Positions 11,930 through 26,039 of a stretch of 64,000 nucleotides of DNA are shown here, in pieces. The notes below the pieces were generated by a model, which saw only the letters and a list, made by a program, of their open reading frames with translations, ran no database searches and had not been told where the DNA came from. Position 1 is the stretch's first letter; each line of letters begins with the position of its first letter. Source of the DNA: Megamerina dolium (taxonomy: Eukaryota; Arthropoda; Insecta; Diptera; Megamerinidae); NCBI GenBank assembly GCA_963854835.1, contig OY978525.1:43295554-43359553 (forward strand), in the 5' to 3' direction. The translations under genes were made by a program, and so were the position numbers.

Positions 11930-13747
11930 TAATGGAATCCGCCTTGACGTTATTGAACGCTCCCTCTACGTCAACAAACGCCCCCAGAGTGAATTGTTTA
12001 TACAATAGGGACCTCTCCACTGTGCGTACCACCTCATGTAGCGCAGTTTCTGTAGATCTCCCCCTCAAGTACGCATGCTGTACTGAAGAGATAGATTTCT
12101 CATCTAGAAGCTCCCGTATATATAAGTCTAAGATTCTTTCTAGAGTTTTTAATACAAAGTACATAAGACTTATTGGCCTGAAGTCCTTGGCCAGTTCATG
12201 TCCTCTTCTACCCGATTTGGGGATGAAAACCACCCTTGTTCTCCATGTAGTCGGGATATGGTTGTAGCGAATACAAGCACGGAAGATCTCCTTTAGCTCC
12301 TTAACCAAAGAATTCTGAATCTTCTGCATCATTATAGGGAGAATACCGTCTACTCCCGGGGATTTGAAAGGTGAGAGACTATTGATTGCCCACCCTATTT
12401 TCTCCTCAGTCATGATTTTATCCAGCAGCGCCGCCGATACTTCCTGCTGTACCGGTTCGATTCCTTGCGTTGCCTCATCAGAACTGTCTGGAAAGTGAGT
12501 ATTTATGAGTATATCTAGAGTTTCGGCCGCCGATTCCGCCCAAGTGCCATCGGCGCGCTTTATAAAGGATTTATTTGAGTGGTCTCTAGCCAGGATTTTA
12601 CCGAGTCTTGCTGAGTCCTTCGTGGCCTCTATCGAGTTGCAGTGTTCCCGCCAAGATTTTGACTTTGCAGTCCGTATAGCTTTTTATATTCCCTCAGGGA
12701 ATATCTATACTCCTGAAAGTCACCCGTTGCATAGCAGTCGTTAAAGATTCTTCTGAGCTTGGACCTCAGGTCGCTCAGATCCCTATCCCACCACGGCGGG
12801 AAGATCTTCTTACTCCTAGATATAGGACAGGCAACTTTGTAGGCCACCTGAAAACTTTTTTCTAGAGACGACCCGGTCTTCCAGATTATTCTATGGCTGT
12901 TCTATTTCTATGGAGTCTATCGCTAACTACCTTGTCAAAAAGATTCCAAGATGTTCGTTTGGGATTTCTATGTGGTTGTCTAATCTCCCTCTCCCAGCCT
13001 AGGTCAAAGAGAATCATTGGATGATCCGACAGGGAGATTCGTTTCGAAATTGTCCAGTTACGAATTACAAGGTCGGGAGAGTTAGTTGTGAGTGTAATAT
13101 CAAGGACTTCTCCCCCTACAGGTTTCCGAACCGGGGAAAGTGAAGGTAGGTGAATCGCCCCTGTTACAAATATTGAGATCGTAGGATATTATAAAATCAA
13201 AAAGAGACTCACCTCGCTCATTTGTTTCGCTGCTTCCCCAAATCGCATGTCTGGCATTGGCGTCGCAGCCCAATAGAGCATCCTCTTTGCTGTTACTGTT
13301 GTTGCTGATGAGCCGTTGGACCTCCTAGGGAGGCGCTGGACGGTCATGCGACAAGTACGCCGAAGCGATCATGAGACTACGACCGCTCTGCGACTCGATC
13401 TTGACCACTACGACATCGTAAGAACTAAAATTAGGTAGAAAGAAAGCGTTAATTGTGTTCCTTACCAGGATGCACGCCCTTGGCTTACCTTCACCATGCG
13501 TATAAAAAAGGTTGTAGTCCCTGGTGTGCAGAACCATAATCTTTGAGCGCCATATCCAGGGTTCCTGTATAAGACAGATGTCGATGTCCTCCTCTCTGAG
13601 AAGGATTATGAGGTTGTCAGAGGCTGCTTTGGCATGCTGCAAGTTAATCTGCGCCACTCTCAGCATCTCCTTGTTTGCTGGTTTGTGGCGCACTTCCAGT
13701 TTGCGCGGTTGATGACGGTTGATTTCAAATGTAAAATTATGGTGCAA
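11930..13747 (-). pseudogene. LOA-type LINE ORF2 (endonuclease and N-terminal RT)
   Basis: From 13747 downward: endonuclease start (LRVAQINLQHAKAASDNLII, LIQEPW), endonuclease core (LGCDANARHAIWGSSETNER, about 13290-13210), the linker (12847-12629) and RT from 12413 (SPFKSPGVDGILPIMMQKIQ, FIPKSGRRGHELAKDFRPIS, QHAYLRGRSTETALHEVV, GAFVDVEGAFNNV). The reading stops after RT motif A, so the YADD box, the rest of RT and RNase H are absent. At least four frame breaks. The DIEGAFNN-type motif and HAYxxGRSTETALHEVV are typical of LOA-group elements. Confidence 0.75.
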
Positions 13748-13755
13748 ACAAACAA

Positions 13756-14195
<440 letters not shown>

Positions 14196-14510
14196 CAATA
14201 TAGGTGGTACTACTCATCTGTTTAGTCTTATGTTGACTTAATGAACCGACCGTTCCGGGTCTTACAAGAACCGAAAAATGGTCTTAGAAAAACAAAAAGA
14301 AGTAAAGAACGGAAAAACTTTCCGAAAGAACAGGAAAAGGTTCCTACAGAACCGAAAATCGCAGCAAAATAAGCAATACGATTTCAAAAGAACAGACGAA
14401 AATTTTACAATGTTTTACTCAGAAACGTCGTACGTTAAAGTACCGCTAGTTCGCAGCTTTGTTCAGTTTCATGTATTTTAGTTTCATTAAATTTTAAATT
14501 TTATTGAGTT
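14196..14510. other. spacer with an unrecognised 67-codon frame
   Basis: A Lys/Arg/Gln-rich frame on the plus strand (14278-14481) has no recognisable domain. Short repeats of GAACCGAAAAT and AAAGAACAG type suggest low-complexity drift and not a gene. Confidence 0.3.
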
Positions 14511-14514
14511 TTTG

Positions 14515-14533
14515 TTAGGTTAGGTTAGGTTAG
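14515..14533. repeat. four TTAGG units at the 3' end of a LINE
   Basis: TTAGGTTAGGTTAGGTTAG on the plus strand, which is (CCTAA) on the strand of the LOA-type LINE that ends here. TTAGG is the common insect telomere unit, but most flies have lost it. Confidence 0.8.
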
Positions 14534-16500
14534 TGGGGCCACCCTCTCCATGGAGATAGCGCACGTATGCCAGATAGAAGCCCATTGTGATACCATGCGG
14601 ATATTCCTTTTACCCATTCACTCGTTGAACCAACCTCAGTTTTTAGTGATCTTTAGGAGGTTGTTAATTTCAGCCTGGGATATTACTGCTAGGTCATTCA
14701 ATTGATAATGGCCGGTGACCACTCCCACATAGGTCGAAATATCTAGTCTGTTAAGGTCAGTAAGCTTACTTGTCCATTTCTTACTGATTTTTGGCCACAG
14801 CAATTTCGACATCCTACAGATGGGTGTGCCTGTGTCCATTTTTTCTGAAAGGCGCTGAGAGTTATTACCTCCAATTTATCCTTGCATGTGGCAATGGGAA
14901 TCCCTAAATCTGCATTTTCTTCGGTTAATACCTCCCTTGTGCCCTTCCTTGCTAGCTCATCTGTTTTGTATTGTCCTCGTATAACTCTGTGCCCAGGCAC
15001 CCAGCCCAGGAAAATGTTAAGCTGCTATGCAATCTCATCGAGATATCTGCCGCAGTCAAGGATTGTCTTAGGATGCAAGTGTCTTTGTGAGAGAAAGTGC
15101 TCTGCTTGACCCAAGTGAGTGCAATAATAATAGTTTTTACTTCTGCCTGAAACACACTACAGTGGTCAGGCAGGCGTAATGAAATATTAATGGTGAGATC
15201 CTCCGAATATACACCCCCTCGCACCCTTCCATCAAGTTTAGAACCGTCCAGGAAGATGAGAGTAGATAATGGCAGAATAAATCGAGTGGCGTGAAATGAA
15301 GAAGCGCTTCTAGTGCTAACGTTGGTGTTCTAAGTGCTCGTGTGCCCAAGTAATCTTTTCCCTTGTGAATATAGAGTGGTCAAATGGAACCGATATATAA
15401 TCCGTTGGTCTTTGGTCCGTTTCAGACGTATCATCAGGGAAGTGTGCATTTACTAATGCTTCCAGCGTTTCGGCGGAGGTTGTTCAAATTCCACCTGGTT
15501 TTACCAGAACGCTTGGAGTATGGGGTGCTTTGGATAGGATTTTCCTTAGTCTAGAGGCCTCATATGTGTCTTCTATATCACCACAGAAGCTGCGCCAGGA
15601 CTCTCTTTGACATTTCCTGAGGGCGTATTTGTATTTTCTGAGGGCCGATTTATAACTTGCCCAATCTAAGTCTTGGTGAGAGCTTTTGGCTCGATTGAAG
15701 AGCTTGCGGCATTCTTTTTTCAAAAGGCCGAGTTCAGGGTTCCACCATGGAGGTTTTTGCTTCCCCCAATTTGAATGCCCTGTTAAGGATTTTTGAAAGC
15801 CACCGAACTGTGGTGTCTATCTGGTTTGTATTAGTTAGTGCGGAAGGTGCTTTCAAAAGGTTGGAGCTAACTAGCTCCTTAAAGCGGGACCAGTACGTCT
15901 TTTTAGTGTTTCTAAAGACTGCTGGGGTTGGAGGTTTGTAATCTACAGCAAACTGTATGTACCTATGATCAGAAAAGGAGTGCTGATCTAATACTTTAGA
16001 CGCCTTAGACTTGTGCAGATTTACCTGTAGACAGCGAAGCATCACCGCTATCAGTGGTCACATTTGCTTCCACGACAGTGATGTCTGCTTCATCATCCCA
16101 GACTCGAGCAGTTCGTCCTCCAGCATGATCCCGTTCACTAGAACTAGATTCTAGAACTTCATATCCTGAGGAGAACGAATCACGTAAATTTTGCCGTACA
16201 AGTCTTATGAGCAGGTTAGGAGCACATCTTGCGTCTCTATTGGTGTTGACGCAGACTATCTGTCTGCGTTTGTTGCCAGTTCATGTTTCCTGTAGATGCG
16301 GAGGTTGATCCGCGAGAAACAGTACAGGTTCCAGGGACTCTTGGTTGACGATTATAGTCGCCCTCTGGTACGTCCCTTTCTTCTCCTCATCCACCCAGAC
16401 TACTCTCCAGTTGTGTGTTGGGAGGTTTGGGTTACACATCTTTATATTTTTCACAATGACTCGGATCACTGGGTTCCGCTGGGACCCGTTAATGTTATCA
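14534..16500 (-). pseudogene. internally deleted LOA-type LINE
   Basis: From 16469 downward: an ORF1 C-terminus (NPNLPTHNWRVVWVDEEKKG), the very start of the endonuclease (LRCLQVNLHKSKAS, about 16040) fused directly to its end (SDHRYIQFAVDYKPPTPAVF), the linker (RKCQRESWRSFCGDIED, about 15620), and then the RNase H region (GGVYSEDLTINISL, about 15218; PGHRVIRGQYKTDELARKGT, about 14998) and the post-RNase H tail (LLWPKISKKWTSKLTDLNR). Most of the endonuclease and all of RT are deleted, so it cannot move itself. The 3' end is marked by the CCTAA units at 14533. Confidence 0.75.
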
Positions 16501-17198
16501 GTTTGGTATACAATTTAAAATAAATTATCGTAAAAAATGGTATGGTTCTGGTATTGCAGATTAAATGTGAGTCTATAATACAAAGTTTTGTTGTGTTTCC
16601 AAACTTTGAAAGCGTTTTTCTCGAAACCATATTTTTGAATTTTGTGGGCAGGATTAAAAAAAATCTACTTAACCGATTGACTTGAAAATTTGACAGACTC
16701 ATTAATACAGATAACTGAAGGTACCCACGTAGCGGTTTTTCGAAATTTTTTTTTTTCAATTTTACAGCAGTTTTTATATCGAAAAAAAGCATGAAAACGA
16801 ATAATTTTTATAAAAGCAACTGCAATTTCTTCAAATTTTAAAATTTCGTCAAAATCCTACGTCAGTACCTCAACGATATAAACAGAAATAAGATTTTTTT
16901 TACTTTTTGCGTTTTAGATAACTGGCTCGAGCGGAATCTTGCCCACAATTTCGGTATTTCATTTTGAAGGGGTCACTTTGAACGCCCTTAATGAGTACAA
17001 GCCTTCGGATTACACTATTGGAAAAATTTACTATTGAAATATAAGCACAAACCTTCAAAATAACGTAAAACTTAGTCTTATTTTCGAATTAGCGCTCACA
17101 CAGGTGGACCCTCTTAAAGTAGCAGCTGTGTAATATATATTACAATACAATATTTATCAGTTTGGTATACAATTTAAAATAAATTATCGTAAAAAATG
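16495..17198. repeat. perfect 45-bp direct repeat bracketing 614 bp
   Basis: TTATCAGTTTGGTATACAAT and the following 25 bases occur identically at 16495-16539 and 17154-17198. The 614 bp between are non-coding. The region also repeats AAAGTAGCAKCTGTGTAATAT at about 17116 and 17277. This could be an unequal duplication or the flanks of an insertion; I recognise no element inside. Confidence 0.7.
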
Positions 17199-17957
17199 AT
17201 AAAAATTTTCTAAAATACGTATATTGTAATGCATACAAATGCCTTAAATTGTTTTCAAAGGAGTTAGTTTTTGTTTAAAGTAGCATCTGTGTAATATTTA
17301 TCTAGATATTTTACAGAAACCGATAAAGATTTACAAAATCTTCAGTATACCAACAAAACGAAATCATAATTAAAAGAGAAAAGAATTTATAAATTTTGTT
17401 CAATTGGACTAAAATGGCAACGCTGATTAGCACGCGATGAAGTACATATTTCAGCAACAGAGCGGCACAACCCAAATTCATTCGTGGTTAAGAAGTAGAG
17501 ATGGCAAAATTATCCCTTATTTTCGTTCAATTTACGATTTAATTGTATCGTAACACTCCTTTTGATTAATCGATTATTAATTCTATTGTATAATTATCTA
17601 ACATAGTACAACGAAAAAAAATTGTTTGATCAGTAGCAAATGATTGTAAACCGTGTAAAAAATTGAGATAATTTCATATATGAATTTAGTTTAATATGCA
17701 CAAAACTGATTCTTTGGCAGTGCTATATAGTTAAGTTGTAAACAGATTTACTGCGCTTGCAACATTGCATCATGACGAAAACATTGCGTCTGCAGCTAAA
17801 GTTGTGATGATGACATTGAAAAAACATTTCCCAAGAATATAACAATAACTTTCATTAAACGTTTCACAAATGATTTTTAGTACTTCGTGCGAAAAAACAA
17901 AACAAGCTGAATGTAATTTTTTCAGAGTTGCTATTGGTTAGGTATCATTTGCATGTC
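17199..17957. other. AT-rich non-coding DNA
   Basis: No gene or known repeat recognised. Confidence 0.3.
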
Positions 17958-18440
17958 AAAATAGAATTATTGGGTTGGCAACTAAGTATTTACCGATTGG
18001 AATGCAAATATCAATCTTTTAAACGAGTTTTATACGTTTTAAATGTTTCTCAATCTCTGTATGTGACACATTTAACTTCTCTGCTATCTCTCATACAGTT
18101 ATATGGCGATCCAGTTTGATTATGGCTCTAATTTGATTATCATCAAGTTCATCTGGCCAATCTGATCGTTGGCCACCTTTCAGTGAAAAATCTCAGGAAC
18201 GAAATCTGCCTAACCAATTCCGACACTGTCTTTCTTTTAACGCTTCCTTATATACACATCATGTAACTTTTTAGCAACTTGCGCCTCGTTTGTGCTTTAC
18301 GAAAATAAAACACAACACGCTTTTAGATGTCAAAAAAATATTGCTCTTTAGTTGGTACTTCAGTACTAGCGGAGCGACTTTTTTCAAAAACTGGTACTAC
18401 GGCCACCGAAAAGCGGAACCGTTTAGCAACAAAACGATGA
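17958..18440 (-). pseudogene. mariner remnant, N-terminal helix-turn-helix part
   Basis: Minus-strand reading gives a broken helix-turn-helix: RSDWPDELDDNQIRAIIKLD and EIAEKLNVSHTEIEKHLKRI (about 18170-18010) with one stop between them, the second HTH of mariner transposases. The sequence TTGGGTTGGCAACTAAGT at 17969 looks like a mariner terminal repeat, but I find no partner end. The catalytic domain is absent. Confidence 0.55.
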
Positions 18441-19319
18441 TCAAAATTATTGTTTTTGCGAACGTGGTTTAACAATAATGATATTTATCTAAACGTTTAA
18501 ATTTACAAAATGCTGAAATTTAAGCGTTTACATACATTGTTAGATAAACGCATAACCGCAAAGAGTTGTCCATTAATCGTGATTGCTTTCTGCATTCGCT
18601 TAAATTTACGCACTGAAATCTTCGCTCAAACTTACATGATTTGTGTAAACCACTTCTCATACAAAATTTGATAGTTGTTTTACGAGCTCGTTATTTTACG
18701 TGGTTTACGAGGCAGTTAAGCGTTTAGATGAGAGCCCCTAATAAAAAATTATTATTGACATTAATAATTCTAGTTTTATTTTACAATAGTTAAGGTCAAT
18801 TACACAGAAATATGATTTGAATTTCAAGTTTATTAAGATTCCCGTTTCTGATCAATCTCTCAAAGGAGAATTAAAAATGTTGTTAGCGTATCTGTGACTC
18901 GACCATAGAGATACCACGCCACCGTCTGGTCGAATGTGATGCTATTTCCAAGAAATGAGAGAGGAACATAAGGCTGATGTGGCCTATGTACTTCTCAGGT
19001 ACCGTAAGCCTAACAGAAGTGTTGTGAAAATAAAAGAGGGCACAATAGACCCTTAGGTCTCAGTGCTACCTTATAATATATTTTTTTACACATTTTATTT
19101 ATGAAAGGAATTTTTCGAAAATAACCATAGTGCCAGTTAATATTACTATTTTAAAAATATTGAAATTAATCGATTAATCGATGAAAAAAATATTTTGCCA
19201 TCATTATTGAGAAGCACCGATATCCTTTTTGTACTTTCATATACTGAATGCTTCTCACTTTGAGCAAGATTACCAAATTGATTTTATATCATATTAATAT
19301 GTTATCATATTATGTATTA
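18441..19319. other. AT-rich non-coding DNA
   Basis: No coding similarity. Several near-copies of TAAACGTTTAAATTTACA and TTAAGCGTTTA between 18480 and 18730, in both orientations, hint at a small decayed inverted-repeat element. Confidence 0.3.
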
Positions 19320-19584
19320 AAGGGACCTACTTATTTTAGCCGGTTCCGAACGGCAGAACTCTTGCGACATCACTTTTTCTGAGCTTTGCTGCAGAGTTTT
19401 TTTAGAAACTTTTCCATGGCAAATTGTTACTGTCGAAAGAATTGTCTATTGCTTGCCGAAAGGTGGGTACCGTTCGAAAGAAAAATCTTATCGATATTAA
19501 ATTTGTTATGCATCAGCCGGGGATTGAATCCACGATCTACAGATCAGAAGGCCAACACACTAACCACTGCGCTACGCCAACCAC
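19320..19584 (-). mobile_element. tRNA-derived SINE, copy 3 (3'-truncated)
   Basis: Starts at GGGACCTACTTATTTTAGCC and ends in the tRNA-like head with box A (complement of CTAACCACTGCGCTA) and box B (GATTCAATCCC, one base different from copy 1). The about 70 bp that form the 3' part of copies 1, 2 and 4 are missing. Confidence 0.8.
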
Positions 19585-21125
19585 ATTTTACATACAAATC
19601 GTAAATATACATAAATTTTCATTTAGGAAATTTTAGATGAGTTTTCACGATTTTAGTAGTTGTTGTAACAAATATTAAAATTTTAATGTTTTGTCTTATT
19701 TTTTAAGTTTAGAATTAACTTTCATCTCTTATAAGTTACTCACAAAGTAATCAGGAGTGTGTAGTCTGTAATTACAAACAAAATTCACTATTACTATTTT
19801 AAAAGCGTTGTGGCACTCTTAATTTCAATAAGGCAAAAACCCACATTTCCACGCGATAACTTATGAACTGAGTTGTCGAAGCATAAATTTTCGTGTGGAA
19901 AAGATACAGACGCAATGAATACCAATCGATATTACTCGCTTTTACGCATACGATACTGACACAAATTTACAGTTAGTATATCGAATTCGTTCGCGTCGTA
20001 CTCGGCGATGCTTAAATTAGTACATTTTACGTACGCGCTCTGGAATCTAGTACATTCCTACGATATGCTGGCATACGATACGTTATTATTTGTTTGGATA
20101 ATTCAACCTTAAGCATTGACTAAAACAATGGACAAGGCAAAATACATATAAAGGCGCGATTAGTCAAGACCATTGTGTAAAAATAAAGGTAGAGCAATTG
20201 TAAAAGATTTCTCTTGGCTGTGCATTATAAGCAAATAACATTAAACTAAAGAAGGTGCATAAGCGACATCATACAATCATGTACACATGTAGCCATGACA
20301 ACGTAAAAAATTCAATAGTAAATTCTATATGTATATATTCGTACATATAGAATTTTCATTCATAAAATTTGCATGGAAATCATTGGAAAATTTGCATTGA
20401 AAATTCTAATTGTTTTTGAGAAATTTTCAACGAAATGTTGCAAATGCTTTATGGAGTATGCATGTATTTTTGCTTGCGATTGTCGGTAGATGCCTTACCT
20501 CTATTCATATATACTCGTGTTATCATGGTACAATACATTATATGGCGCAGCCAAGAGAAATCTTTTATAATTTGATTTACCACGCAATGGTACCATCATG
20601 ATAAAGAACTGTCAAAATCTTGGTGTTCTGTTTTGTTAACTTCTTCCTCTTTTTGTTTTGTTCCTTAACTTCGGAAATTGAACGATGGTACTGAAAACTT
20701 AAAATTAACATTAAATTAAACATTACAACTTGTTAAGTGCATGTTTCATATGAATTTTGATTATAGCGAATTATTAACAATTATGTTGCCATCAATATGG
20801 TTCTGTTGCTGTTGCCTGTAAAGGAATTTGTGTTAGAATTTAATCAGGCAGCTATTAGTTCCACTATCAATAAAACTAAATACTTTTTTACATTTTATGA
20901 TTAATTTTATTGATAATGGGTAAGCCACCACGTCAAGGTTGCAGCCATCGACATGGTCCTAACACTACCTAACTCTCCTTTCTCTGAAGGACAAAATACA
21001 AAGTATATTCCAATAATATTCTATCGTTTTCTATCGAGGAAAATAAACAATTGGAAATTTTGAAGAGTAAGTATGGAATTCAAGTGATTCAAGTAAGTAA
21101 ATGAAAGGTAAGTAGAAATTAAAGT
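19585..21125. other. AT-rich non-coding DNA with one small perfect hairpin
   Basis: No gene recognised. At 20320-20333 and 20342-20355 a perfect 14-bp inverted repeat (AAATTCTATATGTA and complement) has an 8-base loop. Confidence 0.4.
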
Positions 21126-22895
<1,770 letters not shown>

Positions 22896-22896
22896 G

Positions 22897-22976
<80 letters not shown>

Positions 22977-23050
22977 TATATACATATATGTATATACATA
23001 TATATATATATATGTATATGTATATATATATGTATATGTATATATATATG

Positions 23051-23138
<88 letters not shown>
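22896..23138. repeat. (TA)n / TATACATA microsatellite
   Basis: About 240 bp, with regularly spaced TATG and TATACATA interruptions. It separates the Tc1 element from the RTE fragment. Confidence 0.97.
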
Positions 23139-23140
<2 letters not shown>

Positions 23141-24136
23141 AACTCCTGTTGTGCAGTGAAAATTGGGAACGATCTCTCCGCACCGTTTAATACCGAACGG
23201 GGTTTCAGACAAGGTGATTCGATATCGTGCGACTTCTTCAATCTTATTATGGAGAAAATAATACGAGCTGCTGATCTACGACATAATGGCACTATCTTCA
23301 ACAAAAGTGTCATGCTGTTAGCGTATGCCGACGATATTGAAATAATCGGCATGAACACGCGAGGAGTCAGTGAAGCATTCTCAGAGTTAGAAAGAGAGTC
23401 GCGTCGGATTGGTCTTACGGTGAACGAGGGCAAGACGAAGTATCTAGTATCAACAAACAAAGAGTCCCGGCGTCTTGGACAGCACGTCGCTGTTGACAAC
23501 TATGCTTTTAAAGTAGTAAGGGACTTTGTCTATTGTGGAACCAGCATTAACAGCAGTAATGACATCAGCATGGTGATATTGCGAAGGATCACTCTTCCAA
23601 ACAGGTGCTACTTTGGGCTAAGTAAGCAATTGAGAAGTCGAGCTCTCTCTCGAAGAACGAAAACTACACTCTACAAGTCTCTTATCATGCCTGTCCTAAC
23701 ATATGGTGCTGAAGCCTGGACAATTTCCACCTCGGATGAGCGAATGCTTGTATTTTTCGAGCGAAAAGTCCTACGCAAGATCTTTGGACCTATTTGCGTT
23801 GGTGGCGAGTACCGAATAAGGTACAACCATGAGCTGTACGAGCTGTATGCCAATATTGACATAGTAAAGAGCATCAAAATCCAGCGGCTGCGCTGGCTAG
23901 GTCATGTCGAGCGAATGGAAGAACACGCTCCAGCTAAGAAGGTGTTATATTCGGAACCCGCTGGAGGAAGACCTAACCTCCGGTGGAAAGACCAAGTACT
24001 GGAGAACCTGACCACGCTTGGAATTTTTAACTGGCGCCAGCTAGCGAAAAACAGAGATGGCTGGCGAAGCATGTTATATTCGGCCTAAATCGATATTCGG
24101 TTGTTATGTCCACATAAGTAAGTAAGTAAGTAAGTA
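23139..24136 (+). mobile_element. 5'-truncated RTE-clade LINE with intact RT C-terminus
   Basis: An open frame at 23156-24088 (310 codons; it lacks the true start because the element is 5'-truncated at the microsatellite) has [43 protein letters not shown] and KSLIMPVLTYGAEAWTIS, then LRWLGHVERMEEHAPAKKVL, GRPNLRWKDQVLENL and DGWRSM, the usual RTE C-terminal block. The stop is followed by only about 26 bp and a (TAAG) tail at about 24115-24136, as expected of RTE elements. No stop or shift within the remaining frame, so the insertion is young. Confidence 0.88.
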
Positions 24137-24714
24137 TGAGTCAACATGTATCTATAGGTAAAGAAATTTTAAACAAGTCTCGTCCGTCGGAATGTGGGCT
24201 TTTGTTGAAGAATTTTCCCTGGTGCGGATTGTAGGTAGCCATTCATTTACTGGCGTTGACAGACTAGATGTTGCAGGCTCTGGCTGATCCACAACCTAAT
24301 TCGTGCTTTTCTGCATGGCAACTGTAATGTCATCAACAAAAGCGGTAGTGCTTTTCCTAAGGTATTTAAACATTTTTGTTTGGGAGGGAGTTTGCGGGTC
24401 AAAACAATCTCTAATCGAGCAAGTTTTTGCTGCTCCCTTACGCGGAGAATCTCCACTGAAAATGAAGGCGCCACCATATAGTGATCAGAATAAGCTACAT
24501 GATGACACCCTCATAAAAATGTATGTAGATGACCTCACATAGCACCTCAGCATAACAGTGAGTTGACTTCCGATGAGTTTAACAAGAATTACGCTTACAC
24601 ATATTAGACATATTTTATTAGACATATTACCTTGCAAAAACACCACCTTACTATAGGGGAAGGAGGGAAGGAGGAGTAATTAAGCATAAATAAAAGTCAA
24701 TACCGCGGGGTTCT
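24137..24714. other. unassigned DNA
   Basis: Two opposed frames of 76 and 79 codons (24247-24542) have no recognisable domain. I see nothing else here. Confidence 0.3.
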
Positions 24715-24805
24715 CTAGTACTGGGCATCGCTCAGGCCACGGTATGGCGAATTTTGCGAAGGGACCTTGGGCTGCACCCTTATAAGATCAAGTTAAAACT
24801 ATGCC
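24715..24805 (+). pseudogene. DD41D mariner helix-turn-helix fragment
   Basis: Plus-strand reading gives ATVWRILRRDLGLHPYKIKL, the segment joining the HTH to the catalytic domain in this mariner family (compare the copy at 26040-26892, which reads STMWKILRKDLGVKPFKIQ). Nothing else of the transposase follows. Confidence 0.6.
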
Positions 24806-24837
24806 TTTACCGACTTTTCTAATAATGTTTAACGCTA

Positions 24838-25270
24838 ACCATCGTCCCGAACAAGTTTCTATGTTTCCCCCTGATATGACGCAAGGCGCTCCAACTGCAC
24901 TAATTAAAACTTTTATCTTTTATTCCAGGCACGTTAAAGACGTTACACTACGTCATTAATTTTTGTTATTACCAACCGAATGAGTGTAGTTTAGTGGTCG
25001 TATCATGTTTTGCGCATCGATATGCCATGAGGAACATTGGTATATGCACATCCCAGTCTTTTTGGTATTTATCCAGAACGTTTCTTTCTATACCCACCCA
25101 ACATACGGCACATCTCTTAGAATACAACTGATTTGAAATTACGACCTTGGTCTGAGTGTAACTTCATCGGTACACCAAAACAAGTAATCCATTGTTTGAC
25201 GAATATATCGGCAGCTGCACTAACTTCTAGATTTTGAATAGGATATACTTCAGGCCATTTGCGGAAGAGA
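24838..25270 (-). pseudogene. remnant of family A gypsy pol 3' end (integrase)
   Basis: Nucleotide match on the minus strand to two parts of the intact copy: its pol end and post-pol sequence (CGTCCCGAACAAGTTTCTAT against the same stretch before the 3' LTR) and mid-integrase (about 39120-39450). The part between is deleted and frames are destroyed. The polypurine tract and LTR are missing. Confidence 0.75.
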
Positions 25271-26039
25271 TGTGCTTAAAGCACAATTAGAGTTATCATT
25301 TATACATATTTTTTCATATATTGTATTATACATCCCAGCTAACCTTGTTTTGTTCTGTCATTTGTTTCTAAATATTGTTCTGTTCAGGACAACACTTGCA
25401 TATAGTTAAATGTGATTAGAGTTCTTTCAGCACTTAATTATCACTCTCTAAAATAAATTAAGTGGTTGGTAAAGACAAATTATAACTCAAGAACTAAAGC
25501 CACTCGATCAAATGAAGCTTTCTCGAATTTTATTTTTTACAAATGTTGTGAAGTCCTTAATGTAAAATATTTTATGTTGGTAAAGTACCGTTAAGTGATT
25601 ATCGTTGAACATCTGAAAATAAAATTCATCGCTACGTTACGATATTTGACATTCTTTGGCTACAATACTTGCTAGATATGAAGATTTCGGTCATATTTGG
25701 AAATTGCTATTTTCAAATGCGGCAATTTTTTGCAATTTATTTTTTACTTGTTCATGTTTTCATTCGACTTTTTACATAGAAATTTTTCATAAAGCAGTCA
25801 TTAGGTTGGCGTTTGACTTAATATGAATTTAATTATTACTCATGCCATCAAATCATCGAAAATTCATTGCGTTTATTACAAACCGAGAAAAATTGATAAA
25901 TGTTATAATTAATTGTTTTAAATGATGTCACTGAGAATACCGTCAAGAATATTAATTTTTAAGTTGCCTTCGGATTTGGTTAAAAAAAAAAACATACAAT
26001 TTAGAGAAATCTATTAATTCTTAATTTGAGTCGATAGCA
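25271..26039. other. AT-rich non-coding DNA
   Basis: No gene or repeat recognised. Confidence 0.3.

Noticed and set aside
11597..13747. Twin-priming inversion of a LOA element
   Set aside because: Twin priming would place the inverted 5' part upstream of the sense 3' part; here it is downstream.
24247..24542. Coding region in either strand
   Set aside because: No recognisable motif; frames are short and opposed.
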